In this document: positions 13,820-23,389 of the stretch, piece by piece
Layout: each line of letters starts with the position of its first letter
Position numbering within the stretch: the first letter of the stretch is position 1
Assembly: GCA_944367415.1 (NCBI GenBank)
Contig: CALVWN010000084.1
Coordinates: forward strand, 1-40,950
Origin: an uncultured Clostridia bacterium
GTDB taxonomy: Bacteria > Bacillota > Clostridia > Christensenellales > Borkfalkiaceae
Direction of reading: 5' to 3'
DNA: 40,950 bases
Program-made: the position numbers and the translations under genes
Notes under the pieces: generated by a model
Databases searched by the model: none
What the model was told of the DNA's origin: nothing
What the model saw: the letters and a program-made list of their open reading frames with translations, nothing else

Positions 13820-15352
13820 TTATGCGTCATTCGTCTGCGCATTCTCCTCATCCGTCAAAGACGGGTAGTTGCCGCTCTCCTGCGCGAGGGCGACAAGCTC
13901 CGCAAACTCCGCGCGGAAGGCGTCGGCGGCGAGGTACTCCTGCATGGCGTCGAGCCGCGCGAGCACGTTTTCGAGCGACGCGTCCGCACGGTACTGCGAC
14001 TGACGCAGAACGAGCGCGAACTCCGCCACGCACGCGGCGAACGCGGTATCCTGCGTCGCGCCCTCCTCCCCCGTGACGGCGAGCGTGACCTCCCTGTCCT
14101 CGCCCGCATCGTCCTTATAGCGCACCGCGATGTCGGCAAGCGGGGCGCCCGTGTCCGCGTCCGTCCGCACGATCTCGTACATGGCGGTCACGCAGAGGTT
14201 GCTGCCGATCTCGCCCGCGTCCTTTTCGGAATCGTTGAAGTCCTCCTCGGACATGGTCTTCATGTCGTACCCCAGGAGGCGGTAGGAAGATACCATGTCC
14301 GCGTTGAAGGTGACGCCTGCCTTCGCGTCGTGCGCGACGGTGTAGAGGGTGCCGTCCAGCTCCTCGGTGAACACCTTCTCCGCCTCGAGCGCGGTGTCGA
14401 TGTAGGCATAGCTGCCGTTCCCGTGAAGGGCGAGCGTCTGCATGAAGTCGTCGCGCAGATTGCCCATGCCCACGGCGATGACGGAGAGCGCGATGCCGCT
14501 CGCCGCCTTGTCCTGAATGAACTCGGTCAGCTCATCCCGATCGGAGATGCCGACGTTGAAGTCGCCGTCCGAGAGGATGATGACGCGGTTGTTCCCGTCC
14601 GCGCGGTGCGCCTCCGCCTCACGGTAGGCAAGTTCCAGCCCGCCCGAACCGTTGGTCGAGCCGTTCGCCCGCAAGCCTGCGATCGCGCTGCGGATGGCGG
14701 GTTTGTTGTCCTCCGTCGCCTCGGTGCTCTCCAAAATTGTTTTCACGCCGCTCGCGTAGGTCACGACGGACACCCTGTCCCCCGCGCCCAGCCCGTCGAG
14801 GAGCTTGTTCGCGCCGTACTTGACGAGATCGAGACAGCTCATGCTCTCCTCCGTGCCATTCACAAAGGCGCTCATGGAACCGGAGACGTCGATGAGCAGA
14901 ACGTAGTTGGCATTCCCCTCCGCCTTCGCCTCCGTCGTCTTAAGCCCCACCGTCAGAAGGTCGTGCGCGGGATCCCACGGGCAGTCGGAGAGATATGCCG
15001 AGACCCCCACCGCCTCGCCCTCCGCGGGCGCGGGATAGTCGTAATCGAAGTAGTTGACCAGCTCTTCGAGGCGCACCGAGTCGGGCGCCACCTCCAGGCC
15101 CGTGCGAAGCTGCGCGCGGACGAGGGAATACCCCGCCGTGTTCCGGTCGAGCGAAAAATAGGAGGAGGGCGTCGAAGCGGTGTCGAAAAAGCCCTGCTCG
15201 ATCACCTCGTCGTACTGATAATTTCCCCCTTCCGACTCCATCGGGATCATCGCATCCAACCCGGCGTCGTCGTATTTCGGCATCGCGCCGCAGCCGCAAA
15301 GCAATGCCGCCGCCGTACAGAGACATCCCGTCCATGCCAAAAATTTTTTCAT
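13820..15352 (-). CDS. YfbK-type von Willebrand factor A lipoprotein
   Basis: A 510-aa probable lipoprotein with a signal peptide ending in LLCG before Cys21. After an N-terminal region shared with YfbK ([19 protein letters not shown], 65-83, and [13 protein letters not shown]), a VWA domain begins near 145 with a complete MIDAS start, DVSGSMS (155-161), and later [12 protein letters not shown]-terminal part resembling DUF3520 follows. It likely acts outside the membrane in metal-dependent protein binding. A GGGAGG site precedes the ATG; an open frame above it runs into unrelated sequence. It is downstream of an ECF sigma and a putative anti-sigma, so it may be a target or sensor component of that system (inference). 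Confidence 0.9.
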   Translation of the reverse strand: MKKFLAWTGCLCTAAALLCGCGAMPKYDDAGLDAMIPMESEGGNYQYDEVIEQGFFDTASTPSSYFSLDRNTAGYSLVRAQLRTGLEVAPDSVRLEELVNYFDYDYPAPAEGEAVGVSAYLSDCPWDPAHDLLTVGLKTTEAKAEGNANYVLLIDVSGSMSAFVNGTEESMSCLDLVKYGANKLLDGLGAGDRVSVVTYASGVKTILESTEATEDNKPAIRSAIAGLRANGSTNGSGGLELAYREAEAHRADGNNRVIILSDGDFNVGISDRDELTEFIQDKAASGIALSVIAVGMGNLRDDFMQTLALHGNGSYAYIDTALEAEKVFTEELDGTLYTVAHDAKAGVTFNADMVSSYRLLGYDMKTMSEEDFNDSEKDAGEIGSNLCVTAMYEIVRTDADTGAPLADIAVRYKDDAGEDREVTLAVTGEEGATQDTAFAACVAEFALVLRQSQYRADASLENVLARLDAMQEYLAADAFRAEFAELVALAQESGNYPSLTDEENAQTNDA

Positions 15353-15443
15353 CGTTGTTCCTCCCGTTGCGGGCTTTTTGTCTGCCCGTTCACCGTTACA
15401 ACGCGCGGCGGCGCGCATTTGTCCCGCCTGTGCGAAAAAAATT

Positions 15444-16166
15444 TTATCCGCGGGCGAGAAGGAACAGGAGCTGTTCCGCCGCCCCCTCCCGTCCGAGCAC
15501 GGTGAGATAGCAGTCCGCTGCGGGCAGTTCGAGGCGGGCGTCCGTGACGGGTTCACCCATCCACGTCCGCGTGCCGGAAAAGACCGCATACCCGCCCGCC
15601 GTGCTCGACTCCGAGAGCGGCGAGAAGGAGGCGATCTCCTCAGGCAGCAACGCTCCGTCCGTCAGATCGAACATGACGTCCGCGCTCCAGCGGGCAAGCC
15701 GATAGCAATACTCGAGATGCACGAAGAGCAGCACGCGCTCGCCGTCCAGCGAATAGAGGGTGTAATCCGCCGCGGCGTTGGACGCGCCCTGAAAGATGCG
15801 CAGTCCGCCGATGAGGTCGCCGTACTCCGCCGCGAGCTGCGCGTACCCCGCGCGCTCCGCCTGCGCCGAGGCGAGCGAATAGTACGTCGCCTCCCCTGCA
15901 GGAGCCTCCCCCGCGGGCGCTTCCGCGTCGGGCAGATCGGCGAAGCGGGGCAGGAGCAGTCCGACCGCCACGGCGGCGACGAGAAGGACGCACGCAACCG
16001 AGGAGAGAATGGCGGTGATCCTCCCCCTCTTTGCGCGGCGTGCGGGCGCGGCGGGCGCGGCGAGCTCGCGCTTTGCCTGCGTCAGATCGCAGGGCGGCGT
16101 CTCGGCTCCGTCAAAATATTCGCGGAACGCCCGTTCGATTGTCTCGTTCTTTTTCATGTCCTTCAT
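15444..16166 (-). CDS. Putative membrane anti-sigma factor
   Basis: A 240-aa single-pass membrane protein. Residues 1-48 are cytoplasmic and charged, 50-72 form one transmembrane helix (TAILSSVACVLLVAAVAVGL), and the rest is extracytoplasmic and preceded by an Ala/Pro/Glu linker with the repeat EAPAGEAPAGEA. It starts 12 bp after the ECF sigma gene, the usual place and shape for an anti-sigma factor. No ZAS zinc motif (HxxxCxxC) is present, so the call rests on topology and context. ATG at 16166 or 16157 is possible; neither has a strong ribosome site. Confidence 0.75.
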   Translation of the reverse strand: MKDMKKNETIERAFREYFDGAETPPCDLTQAKRELAAPAAPARRAKRGRITAILSSVACVLLVAAVAVGLLLPRFADLPDAEAPAGEAPAGEATYYSLASAQAERAGYAQLAAEYGDLIGGLRIFQGASNAAADYTLYSLDGERVLLFVHLEYCYRLARWSADVMFDLTDGALLPEEIASFSPLSESSTAGGYAVFSGTRTWMGEPVTDARLELPAADCYLTVLGREGAAEQLLFLLARG

Positions 16167-16178
16167 ACTTTCAACGTC

Positions 16179-16730
16179 TCACTCCCCGTTTTGTCCCGCG
16201 TCCAGAAGATTTTTGAGGTGCGCCTCGGCGGAGGCGACGAGCCGCTGCACCGCCGATTTGCTCATCCCCGTCTCGCGCGCGATCTCGCGCACCGTGAAGT
16301 CGAGATAGTACCGATAATAGATCATCCGCCGCTCGGGCGGCGCAAGCTGCGCGATCGCCCCCTCCAGAAGGAGCGCGTTCTCCATGCGCTCGGGGCGGTA
16401 GCGCTCGTCCGTCAGATGAAAAAATTCGTCGAGGTTCTCCTCGGCGCGCACCTTGCGCCTGCGCAGAAGGTCGAAGGCGGTGTTGCGCACGATGCGCATG
16501 ATGAACGCGCAGCCGTTGGTGCCCGGGCGGTACCCGCCCACGCCGCGCGCGAGTTTTACAAAGCTGTCGCTCACGACGTCCTCCGCGTCCGCAAGGTTCT
16601 GTACGATCCCGCGCGCGAGCGCGAGCATCCTGCCGCCCAGCAATGCGTAGATGCCGTCCAGCGCATCGGCGTCGCCCCCCTTGAGCGCCCGCAGCAGCAA
16701 TTCGATTTGTTCGCTTCCGGCAGGCGCCAT
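16179..16730 (-). CDS. ECF-family RNA polymerase sigma factor
   Basis: A 183-aa group 4 sigma factor. Region 2 is visible around DAEDVVSDSFVKLARGVG and FIMRIVRNTAFDLLRRRK, and region 4 as LAPPERRMIYYRYYLDFTVR followed by EIARETGMSKSAVQRLVASA. It directs transcription under an envelope or other signal sensed through its partner. The ATG at 16730 follows GGGAGGGG at good spacing; the frame extends 29 codons further into the promoter. It leads the operon sigma, anti-sigma, VWA lipoprotein. The promoter looks sigma-A-like, so autoregulation is not evident. Confidence 0.93.
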   Translation of the reverse strand: MAPAGSEQIELLLRALKGGDADALDGIYALLGGRMLALARGIVQNLADAEDVVSDSFVKLARGVGGYRPGTNGCAFIMRIVRNTAFDLLRRRKVRAEENLDEFFHLTDERYRPERMENALLLEGAIAQLAPPERRMIYYRYYLDFTVREIARETGMSKSAVQRLVASAEAHLKNLLDAGQNGE

Positions 16731-16756
16731 GCGCTTCCCCTCCCGCGTTTTTTCCC

Positions 16757-16785
16757 ATTGTAGCACACCTCGTCCCGTTTGTAAA
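16757..16785 (-). promoter_or_regulatory. Promoter of the ECF sigma operon
   Basis: Minus strand: TTTACA (16780-16785), 17 bp, TACAAT (16757-16762). It lies directly downstream of a terminator for the preceding unit. Confidence 0.75.
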
Positions 16786-16790
16786 GGGGC

Positions 16791-16826
16791 AAAAAAAGCG
16801 GGCGGGAACCGTATCACCCCGCCCGC
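16791..16826 (-). terminator. Intrinsic terminator upstream of the ECF sigma operon
   Basis: Minus strand: GCGGGCGGG pairs with CCCGCCCGC (9 bp), followed by seven T. It would end minus-strand transcription from the DIP1984-like gene. Between it and 17028, about 200 bp are AT-richer than the surroundings and hold no gene or structure I recognise. Confidence 0.85.
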
Positions 16827-17027
16827 CCGGACTGTTTTCGGAAGAAAAACGCAGACTGCACTTTCCTGTTTTTGTTTATTTTGTATCTGCGCACCTTAAA
16901 ACCATAACGCACGACCGACAACACGGAAAAGCAATAACCATTTCGATAAACCGAAACTTTGACCCCGTTGAAGCGAGATCTCCGCTACAAAAAAAAGTCC
17001 GCGTATTTTCTTCCCGGTCATCAACGC

Positions 17028-17513
17028 TCAGATCTCAACAAAATTGTTGAGATTTGCGCGGTCGATGGCAACCTGCAGCTCGGCGATCTTCTTGCGGATC
17101 GCCGCGGCGTCCTCCGCCGCCTGCCGCACGTCGAACAGACAATCGGTGTACTCGAGCACGCCGTTCATCGTGATGCGGCGGGAGCGCTGACGGAACCCCG
17201 CGAGCATCTCCAAGACCTCACATTCCGACCGGAGCTGCGCGAGCATGACGAGCGCCTCGCCGAGCGTGACGGTAAAAGGCTCCACCGTGACGGTGCAGTT
17301 CGCCTTCGCGAGCGTGGCGCGCAGCGTGCGGATGCGTTCATCCAGCGCCCTTACCGCCTTTCGCGTCCCGGCGTAGTCGTATTCACCCGCCATGGGTTCC
17401 TCGCCTTCCTTGTAGGAGACGCGGCAGCCATCCCGTTCCTCGTCGAGCAGCGTCGCCTTTTGCCGTTCCAATTCCTTGATGAGCTTCATGACTTCTGCGT
17501 GACAGACTTTCAT
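17028..17513 (-). CDS. DIP1984-like helical protein
   Basis: A 161-aa, strongly helical protein with long coiled-coil stretches (about 8-30, 45-70 and 130-155). The pattern EGEEP, then ALDERIRTLRATLAKANCTV, LGEALVMLAQLRSE and a C-terminal NFVEI resembles the DIP1984 family, whose function is not well established. The match is from memory of the family, so it is moderate. The start ATG has GGGAGG upstream and its own promoter inside the end of the next gene. A terminator follows about 200 bp downstream. Confidence 0.7.
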   Translation of the reverse strand: MKVCHAEVMKLIKELERQKATLLDEERDGCRVSYKEGEEPMAGEYDYAGTRKAVRALDERIRTLRATLAKANCTVTVEPFTVTLGEALVMLAQLRSECEVLEMLAGFRQRSRRITMNGVLEYTDCLFDVRQAAEDAAAIRKKIAELQVAIDRANLNNFVEI

Positions 17514-17545
17514 TGCATGACCTCCCGTTTCGTGTTCTCCCTGAT

Positions 17546-17574
17546 ATTATTTCACAAACATTTATATTTGTAAA
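17546..17574 (-). promoter_or_regulatory. Promoter of the DIP1984-like gene
   Basis: Minus strand: TTTACA (17569-17574), 17 bp, AATAAT (17546-17551). The -35 is inside the 3' end of the YpsA-like gene. Confidence 0.65.
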
Positions 17575-18104
17575 GACCCGTCCGGAAATTCACCCTCTCC
17601 CGGCTCCCGGAAGGAGAGCAATGCGACGCTCTTCCGGCACGCATTCGCATAGCGGAGGGTGCGCGCGGTTCCGCCCTCTGTCCGCCCCTCGACGGCGATC
17701 ACGAGCGACGAGCGATCGACCATGTACCGATCGCGCGCCGCATACGCCTCCGCGGAATACCGGTCGGAAAAGATGCGCACATGATCGCATGAGGCGAGCA
17801 GGCGGGCGTACGCTGCGCGCGTCCTCGCCCGCCAGCGCACCGGCTGATCAGGGAAGGGAACGGCGCCCTCCAGCGTGATCGGCAGCCGCCTGCGCAGGCG
17901 CACGACGATGTCGGCGGCAAGCAGGTCGACGCCCGCCGCCATGCCGCTGATGAAATGGCGGTACCCGCGCCCGATCGCGGCGAGGATCTCCTCCTCCAGC
18001 CATGCCGCGACGATCGCCTCCTGCACGGAGCTGCTCCCCCACGGATAGTTGTTCGGGCGCGGCCCCGTAAAACAGCACACCGCCCCTCCGTTCCCGGCAT
18101 ACAT
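17562..18104 (-). CDS. YpsA/DUF1273-family SLOG protein
   Basis: A 180-aa protein of the SLOG Rossmann superfamily. The N-terminal CCFTGPRPNNYPWG, the acidic ISGMAAGVDLLAAD, VPFPDQPVRW and the later SDRYSAEAYAARDRYMVDRS form the DUF1273 pattern. B. subtilis YpsA affects cell division and oxidative-stress survival; members may bind nucleotide-type ligands. Length is typical. The ATG at 18104 is chosen because the family motif begins at once; GGGAGGG lies about 11 nt upstream, a little far. An 18-bp dyad (18150-18167) lies upstream, with TATCAT (18134-18139) as a possible -10. Confidence 0.88.
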   Translation of the reverse strand: MYAGNGGAVCCFTGPRPNNYPWGSSSVQEAIVAAWLEEEILAAIGRGYRHFISGMAAGVDLLAADIVVRLRRRLPITLEGAVPFPDQPVRWRARTRAAYARLLASCDHVRIFSDRYSAEAYAARDRYMVDRSSLVIAVEGRTEGGTARTLRYANACRKSVALLSFREPGEGEFPDGSLQI

Positions 18105-18149
18105 TCCCGTCGCCGCCCTCCCGATGCAAGATCATGATACGACATTCCA

Positions 18150-18167
18150 TGTACCGAAAAGGGTACA
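18150..18167. promoter_or_regulatory. 18-bp dyad upstream of the YpsA-like gene
   Basis: TGTACC, six bases, GGTACA: a perfect inverted repeat 46 bp before the start of the gene and just upstream of a possible -10. It could be an operator. No regulator is adjacent. Confidence 0.45.
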
Positions 18168-18193
18168 TTTCCCGCCATTTGCAAATTTTTCAG

Positions 18194-18220
18194 AAAAAAA
18201 GATCCGCCCGCCGGCGGATC
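18194..18220 (-). terminator. Terminator after trxA
   Basis: Minus strand: GATCCGCC, loop GGCG, GGCGGATC, then TTTTTTT, starting 6 nt after the trxA stop. It closes the comM-to-trxA gene run. Confidence 0.93.
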
Positions 18221-18226
18221 TGTCTG

Positions 18227-18544
18227 TCAGAGATATTTTTCGAGGAACGCCTTCATCGTCGGGGCGGGGACGTAGCCGAGGTTGCTGCCTGCGGGCACGC
18301 CGTCCTTGAACACGATGACGTTGGGGATGGACATGATCCCGTAGCGGCGCGCCGCATCCTCGTTTTCGTCGACGTTCACCTTGACGAAGGTCGCCCTGCC
18401 CGCCATCTCGCCTGCGATCGCATCGAGCACGGGCGCGAGCATCCTGCACGGGCCGCACCAGCTTGCCCAGAAATCGCACACGACGGGGCCTTTTTTGATG
18501 AGTTCCTCGAGCTGTGCGCCCGAAACTTCCATGACGTTGGACAT
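18227..18544 (-). CDS. trxA: Thioredoxin
   Basis: A 105-aa thioredoxin that reduces protein disulfides. The active site is WCGPC (29-33) in VVCDFWASWCGPCRM, followed by FVKVNVDENEDAARRYGI and the cis-proline SIPNVIVFKDG. Length is typical. The ATG at 18544 has AAGGAGG, which lies inside the end of hisS, only 2 bp from the hisS stop. A strong terminator follows. Pairing with hisS is not a standard functional link; it appears to share the transcript. Confidence 0.97.
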   Translation of the reverse strand: MSNVMEVSGAQLEELIKKGPVVCDFWASWCGPCRMLAPVLDAIAGEMAGRATFVKVNVDENEDAARRYGIMSIPNVIVFKDGVPAGSNLGYVPAPTMKAFLEKYL

Positions 18545-18546
18545 AT

Positions 18547-19803
18547 TCAGATCCTCCTTTTGATATACCCGGCGAGTTCGCCGAATGGTACCCGTTCGGA
18601 CGACGAGGCGCGCAGATCCTTGACCTCCGCCGCGCCCTCGGCAAGCTCCCGCTCGCCGAGCACCGCGACGAAGCGCGCGTTCGTCTTGTCCGCATACTTG
18701 AACTGCGCCTTGACGGAACGATCCATGAGATCGACTTCGCAGGAGATCCCCTCTCCGCGCAGCGTTTGCGCCAGCAGGAAGGCGCGCTCCCGCGACGGCG
18801 CATCCATGCCCGCGAGATAGCAGGCGGCACCCGTGTCCGCGGGGGGCATACACCCCTCCGCCTCCATGACGAGGAGAAGGCGCTCCATGCCCGCGGCGAA
18901 GCCGACGGCGGGCACGCTCTTTCCGTCCATCTGTTCGAGGAGCGTGTCGTATCTGCCGCCCCCGAGCACGGTACCCTGTGCGCCCGCCGCGTCCGAGACG
19001 AACTCGAACACGGTACGGCTGTAATAGTCAAGTCCGCGCACGATGGACGCGTCCACCGTATACGCGATGCCCGCCTCCGTCAGAAGGTGCTTGACCGCTT
19101 CAAAATGCGCGCGGCAGTCGTCGCAGAGATAGTCGAGCATCCGCGGCGCGCCCTGCGCGATGCGCTTGCACCCCTCCACCTTGCAGTCGAGGATGCGAAT
19201 GGGGTTCTTGTCGAAGCGGGTGCGGCAATCCTCGCACATTTCCGCAAGGTGGGGCGCGAAGTATTCCTTGAGCGCCTGATGATAGCGCGCGCGACAGTGC
19301 TTGCAGCCGATGGAATTGATACGCAGCTCCACCTTTTTCAGCCCGAGGCTCCTTAAAAACGCGTCGGCGAGCGAGATGACTTCCGCATCCGCGGCAGGGC
19401 CGGCAGCGCCGTACAGTTCGCATCCGAACTGGTGGAATTCGCGCAGTCTGCCCGCCTGCGGGCGCTCGTAGCGGAACGCCGAGATGATGTAATATGCCTT
19501 GAAGGGCAGCACGCCCCCCGCAAGCCCGTGTTCGAGGAAGGCGCGCGCGACGCCCGCCGTCCCCTCGGGGCGCAGGGTCACCGACCTTCCGCCCTTGTCG
19601 AGGAAGGTGTACATCTCCTTGTTGACGATGTCCGTCGTGTCTCCCACGCCGCGGGAGAAGAGTTCGGTGTGCTCAAAGACGGGGGTGCGGATCTCTTTGA
19701 ACGCATACGTCCCCGCAATTTCGCGCGCCTTCTGTTCAAGATACTGCCACTGATACGCCTGCGAGGGCAGGACGTCCTTACAACCCTTCGGGATTTGGAT
19801 CAT
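18547..19803 (-). CDS. hisS: Histidyl-tRNA synthetase
   Basis: A 418-aa class II synthetase that charges tRNA-His. Motif 2 is visible as FRYERPQAGRLREFHQFG, HisA as LDYYSRTVFEF, and motif 3 as GFAAGMERLLL. Between them lies a cysteine-rich insert (GCKHCRARY, MCEDCRTRF, LDCKVEGC, LCDDC), as in several Gram-positive HisRS, possibly metal-binding. The anticodon-binding domain follows from about 325. The ATG has AAGGA 8 nt upstream and follows the hslU stop by 12 bp. Confidence 0.97.
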   Translation of the reverse strand: MIQIPKGCKDVLPSQAYQWQYLEQKAREIAGTYAFKEIRTPVFEHTELFSRGVGDTTDIVNKEMYTFLDKGGRSVTLRPEGTAGVARAFLEHGLAGGVLPFKAYYIISAFRYERPQAGRLREFHQFGCELYGAAGPAADAEVISLADAFLRSLGLKKVELRINSIGCKHCRARYHQALKEYFAPHLAEMCEDCRTRFDKNPIRILDCKVEGCKRIAQGAPRMLDYLCDDCRAHFEAVKHLLTEAGIAYTVDASIVRGLDYYSRTVFEFVSDAAGAQGTVLGGGRYDTLLEQMDGKSVPAVGFAAGMERLLLVMEAEGCMPPADTGAACYLAGMDAPSRERAFLLAQTLRGEGISCEVDLMDRSVKAQFKYADKTNARFVAVLGERELAEGAAEVKDLRASSSERVPFGELAGYIKRRI

Positions 19804-19815
19804 GCGATGCTTCCT

Positions 19816-21126
<1,311 letters not shown>

Positions 21127-21174
21127 TTCTGTCTGCTCCTTACAATTTCCGGATTGTGTTTGTCGTTTTGCGAA

Positions 21175-21553
21175 AGTTATCGATCACTCGCGCAAGCAAG
21201 ATCCCTTACGCTCGTCGCGGCAAGGCGTGATTTTTGCGAGTGTTATAGATCACGCCGCAAGGAAAGTCGCGCCTTTTCCGCCTGCCGCTCCTCTTTCGCA
21301 AAAATCTTTGCTGCGCAAATCTTTTTGCGAATGAAATAATGACGCGAGCAGGGTTCCCCTGCGCTGCGGTACCCTATTTGCGCATACCTGCGCTTACGGG
21401 GAAAGGGTGAATGCGGGCGCAATAGATTGTTAAGCCCCGAAGTGCGCCCGCAGAGGGAAAACGAGCCGTGGTCAGCGCGCCAGCGCGTGCGCGGCGGCGT
21501 TTTCCCTCAAATCGCAGGATTTTGTCGCGCCTTTGCGCGAGAAAATCCGCGAG
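21175..21553. repeat. Structured dispersed repeat, copy R2, between hslV and hslU
   Basis: The 432-bp hslV-hslU gap has no gene. It repeats the R1 blocks: GCGAGTGTTATAGATC (21237-21252), GCCGCAAGGAAAGTCGCGCC (21254-21273), GCTTACGGGGAAAGGGTGAA (21392-21411), AAGCCCCGAA, GAGGGAAAACGAGCCG and CGGCGTTTTCCCT. Stems: 21412-21421/21443-21452 (10 perfect bp), CGGGG 21397-21401 with loop CCCCG 21435-21439, 21454-21463/21498-21507 (10 bp), and a terminal hairpin GGATTTT-TCGCGC/GCGCGA-AAAATCC (21517-21547). It also holds a 35-bp imperfect palindrome (21296-21330) found again at 40789-40823. It ends 5 bp from the hslV stop. Confidence 0.82.
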
Positions 21554-21558
21554 CAAGG

Positions 21559-22092
21559 TTATACTGTTTCGCAAATAATATGGTCGTTGGTAAACACGCA
21601 GATCTCCGACGCGATCTTGAGCGCCTTGCGGGCGATCTCCTCGGCGGAGAAGTCGGTGTTCTGCGCGAGCGCGCGCGCCGCCGCCAGAGCGTAGTTGCCG
21701 CCCGAACCGATGGCGCAGATGCCCTCGTCCGGCTCGATGACCTCGCCCGTGCCCGAGAGAATGAGCAGCGTGTCCTTGTCGGCGGTGATCATCATCGCCT
21801 CGAGCTTCCTGCCCATCTTGTCGCTGCGCCAGAGCTCGGCAAGCTCCACCGCGGAACGCATGAGGTTGCCCGCAAACTTGTTGAGCATCCCCTCAAAGCG
21901 CTCGGAGAGCGCGAATGCGTCGGTCACGGAGCCTGCAAAGCCCAGAATGACCTTGCCGCCGTAAATGCGGCGCACCTTGATCGCCGTGTTCTTGAAAATG
22001 ACCGATTCCCCCATCGTGACCTGTCCGTCGCCCGCGATGGCGGTGACGCCGTTCTTTTTGACGGCGCAAATGGTCGTGCCGTGAAATTCCAT
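21559..22092 (-). CDS. hslV: ATP-dependent protease proteolytic subunit HslV
   Basis: A 177-aa proteasome-like threonine peptidase. The start [15 protein letters not shown] places the catalytic Thr at residue 6 after a five-residue leader, like the FHATTI arrangement of B. subtilis ClpQ, rather than the MTTI start of E. coli. [18 protein letters not shown] (with the SVTDAF helix) and [16 protein letters not shown] are family motifs. Length is normal. It starts 1 bp after the trmFO stop with AAGGAGG inside trmFO, so it is coupled to it. The partner hslU is displaced by the repeat R2. Confidence 0.97.
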   Translation of the reverse strand: MEFHGTTICAVKKNGVTAIAGDGQVTMGESVIFKNTAIKVRRIYGGKVILGFAGSVTDAFALSERFEGMLNKFAGNLMRSAVELAELWRSDKMGRKLEAMMITADKDTLLILSGTGEVIEPDEGICAIGSGGNYALAAARALAQNTDFSAEEIARKALKIASEICVFTNDHIICETV

Positions 22093-22093
22093 A

Positions 22094-23389
22094 TCAGCCT
22101 CCTTGCCGGCAAAGCAACGCCGCGACGCGGTCGATCTCCGCGAGCGCGCGCTCCGCCATGCGTCTCTTTTTCTCTTTTTTATCCCTGCAGTCCAGCCCGC
22201 GCAGGATGCCGTAATTGGCGTTCATGGGCTGGAAATGTGCGTTTTCCGTCGCAACGTACCGCGCCAGAGCGCCCATCACGCAGGTGTCCTCCGGGATGAC
22301 GGTCTCCTTGCCGCGGCTTCTTAAAAAGCAGTTGATGCCCGCGAGCATCCCGCTCGCCGCGCTCTCCACATACCCCTCGACGCCCGTGATCTGCCCCGCA
22401 AAGAAGAGATCTTTGTTCGTCCTGACGGAGAGATCCGCCGCGAGCGTCTTGGGCGAATCGAGGAAGGTATTGCGGTGCATGACGCCGTAGCGCACGAACT
22501 CCGCATGACGGAGCGCCGGAATGAGGGAAAACACCCGCTTCTGCTCGCCGAACTTTAAGTTGGTCTGACAGCCGACAAGCCCCAAGAGCGTTCCCTCGCG
22601 GTTCTCCCGCCGAAGCTGCAGCACGGCGTACGGGCGTCTGCCTCCCCCGTCCTCCAGCCCGACGGGCTTGAAGGTGCCGAAGCGCAGGCTGTCCTTTCCG
22701 CGCGATGCCATCACCTCGACGGGCATACACCCCTCGAAGATCTCCCGCTTTTCAAAGTCCTTCAGCGTGACCTTTTCGGCAGCGAGCAGCTCGGAGACGA
22801 ACAGCTCGTACTCCTCTTTGTTCATGGGACAGTTGATATAGTCCCCCGTTCCTCTGCCGTAGCGGTCGGCGGTGAACGCCTGCTCCGGATCGACGCTCTC
22901 CGCCGTCACGACGGGCGCGGTCGCGTCATAAAAGTGCAGTTCCTGTCCGAACGCGCGTCCGATCGCCTCGTAGAGCGCGCCGTCCGTCAGCGGCCCGGTG
23001 GCGACGATGCCCGCCGCGGGCAGCTCCCTTCTCTCCTCGCAGACGATATGGATGCGGGGATGATGGCGCAGTTTTTCGGTGACGTATGCAGAAAACCGTT
23101 CCCGATCGACCGCAAGCGCGCCGCCTGCCGGCACGCGCGTCTCTATCGCCGCCTCCATCGTGAGCGAACCCAAACGGCGCATCTCCGCTTTGAGAAGCCC
23201 GCACGCATTGCCCTCGGCGTCGTCGCTCTTCAAGGAATTGGAGCAGACGAGTTCGCAGAAATCGTCGCTCCTGTGGGCGGGCGAACGGCGGAGCGGTTTT
23301 TGTTCGACGAGCGTCACTTCCGCACCCAGCCGGGCGAGCATCCACGCCGCCTCGCTGCCCGCAAGCCCCGCGCCGATGACCTCGATCAT
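22094..23389 (-). CDS. trmFO: Folate/FAD-dependent tRNA m5U54 methyltransferase
   Basis: A 431-aa flavoprotein that methylates U54 of the tRNA T-loop using methylene-THF. The FAD loop [13 protein letters not shown] (GAGLAG 6-11), [38 protein letters not shown] and [16 protein letters not shown] are diagnostic. Length is normal. The ATG overlaps the topA stop (ATGA), and 44 codons of open frame upstream lie inside topA in another frame, so they are excluded. Its place after topA and before hslV is the classic Bacillota order. GlyA, which makes the same folate cofactor, is also in this window. Confidence 0.97.
   Translation of the reverse strand: MIEVIGAGLAGSEAAWMLARLGAEVTLVEQKPLRRSPAHRSDDFCELVCSNSLKSDDAEGNACGLLKAEMRRLGSLTMEAAIETRVPAGGALAVDRERFSAYVTEKLRHHPRIHIVCEERRELPAAGIVATGPLTDGALYEAIGRAFGQELHFYDATAPVVTAESVDPEQAFTADRYGRGTGDYINCPMNKEEYELFVSELLAAEKVTLKDFEKREIFEGCMPVEVMASRGKDSLRFGTFKPVGLEDGGGRRPYAVLQLRRENREGTLLGLVGCQTNLKFGEQKRVFSLIPALRHAEFVRYGVMHRNTFLDSPKTLAADLSVRTNKDLFFAGQITGVEGYVESAASGMLAGINCFLRSRGKETVIPEDTCVMGALARYVATENAHFQPMNANYGILRGLDCRDKKEKKRRMAERALAEIDRVAALLCRQGG

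Noticed and set aside
16831..17027. Small RNA or gene in the 200-bp AT-richer gap
   Set aside because: No promoter-terminator pair of its own and no open frame with a ribosome site was found.
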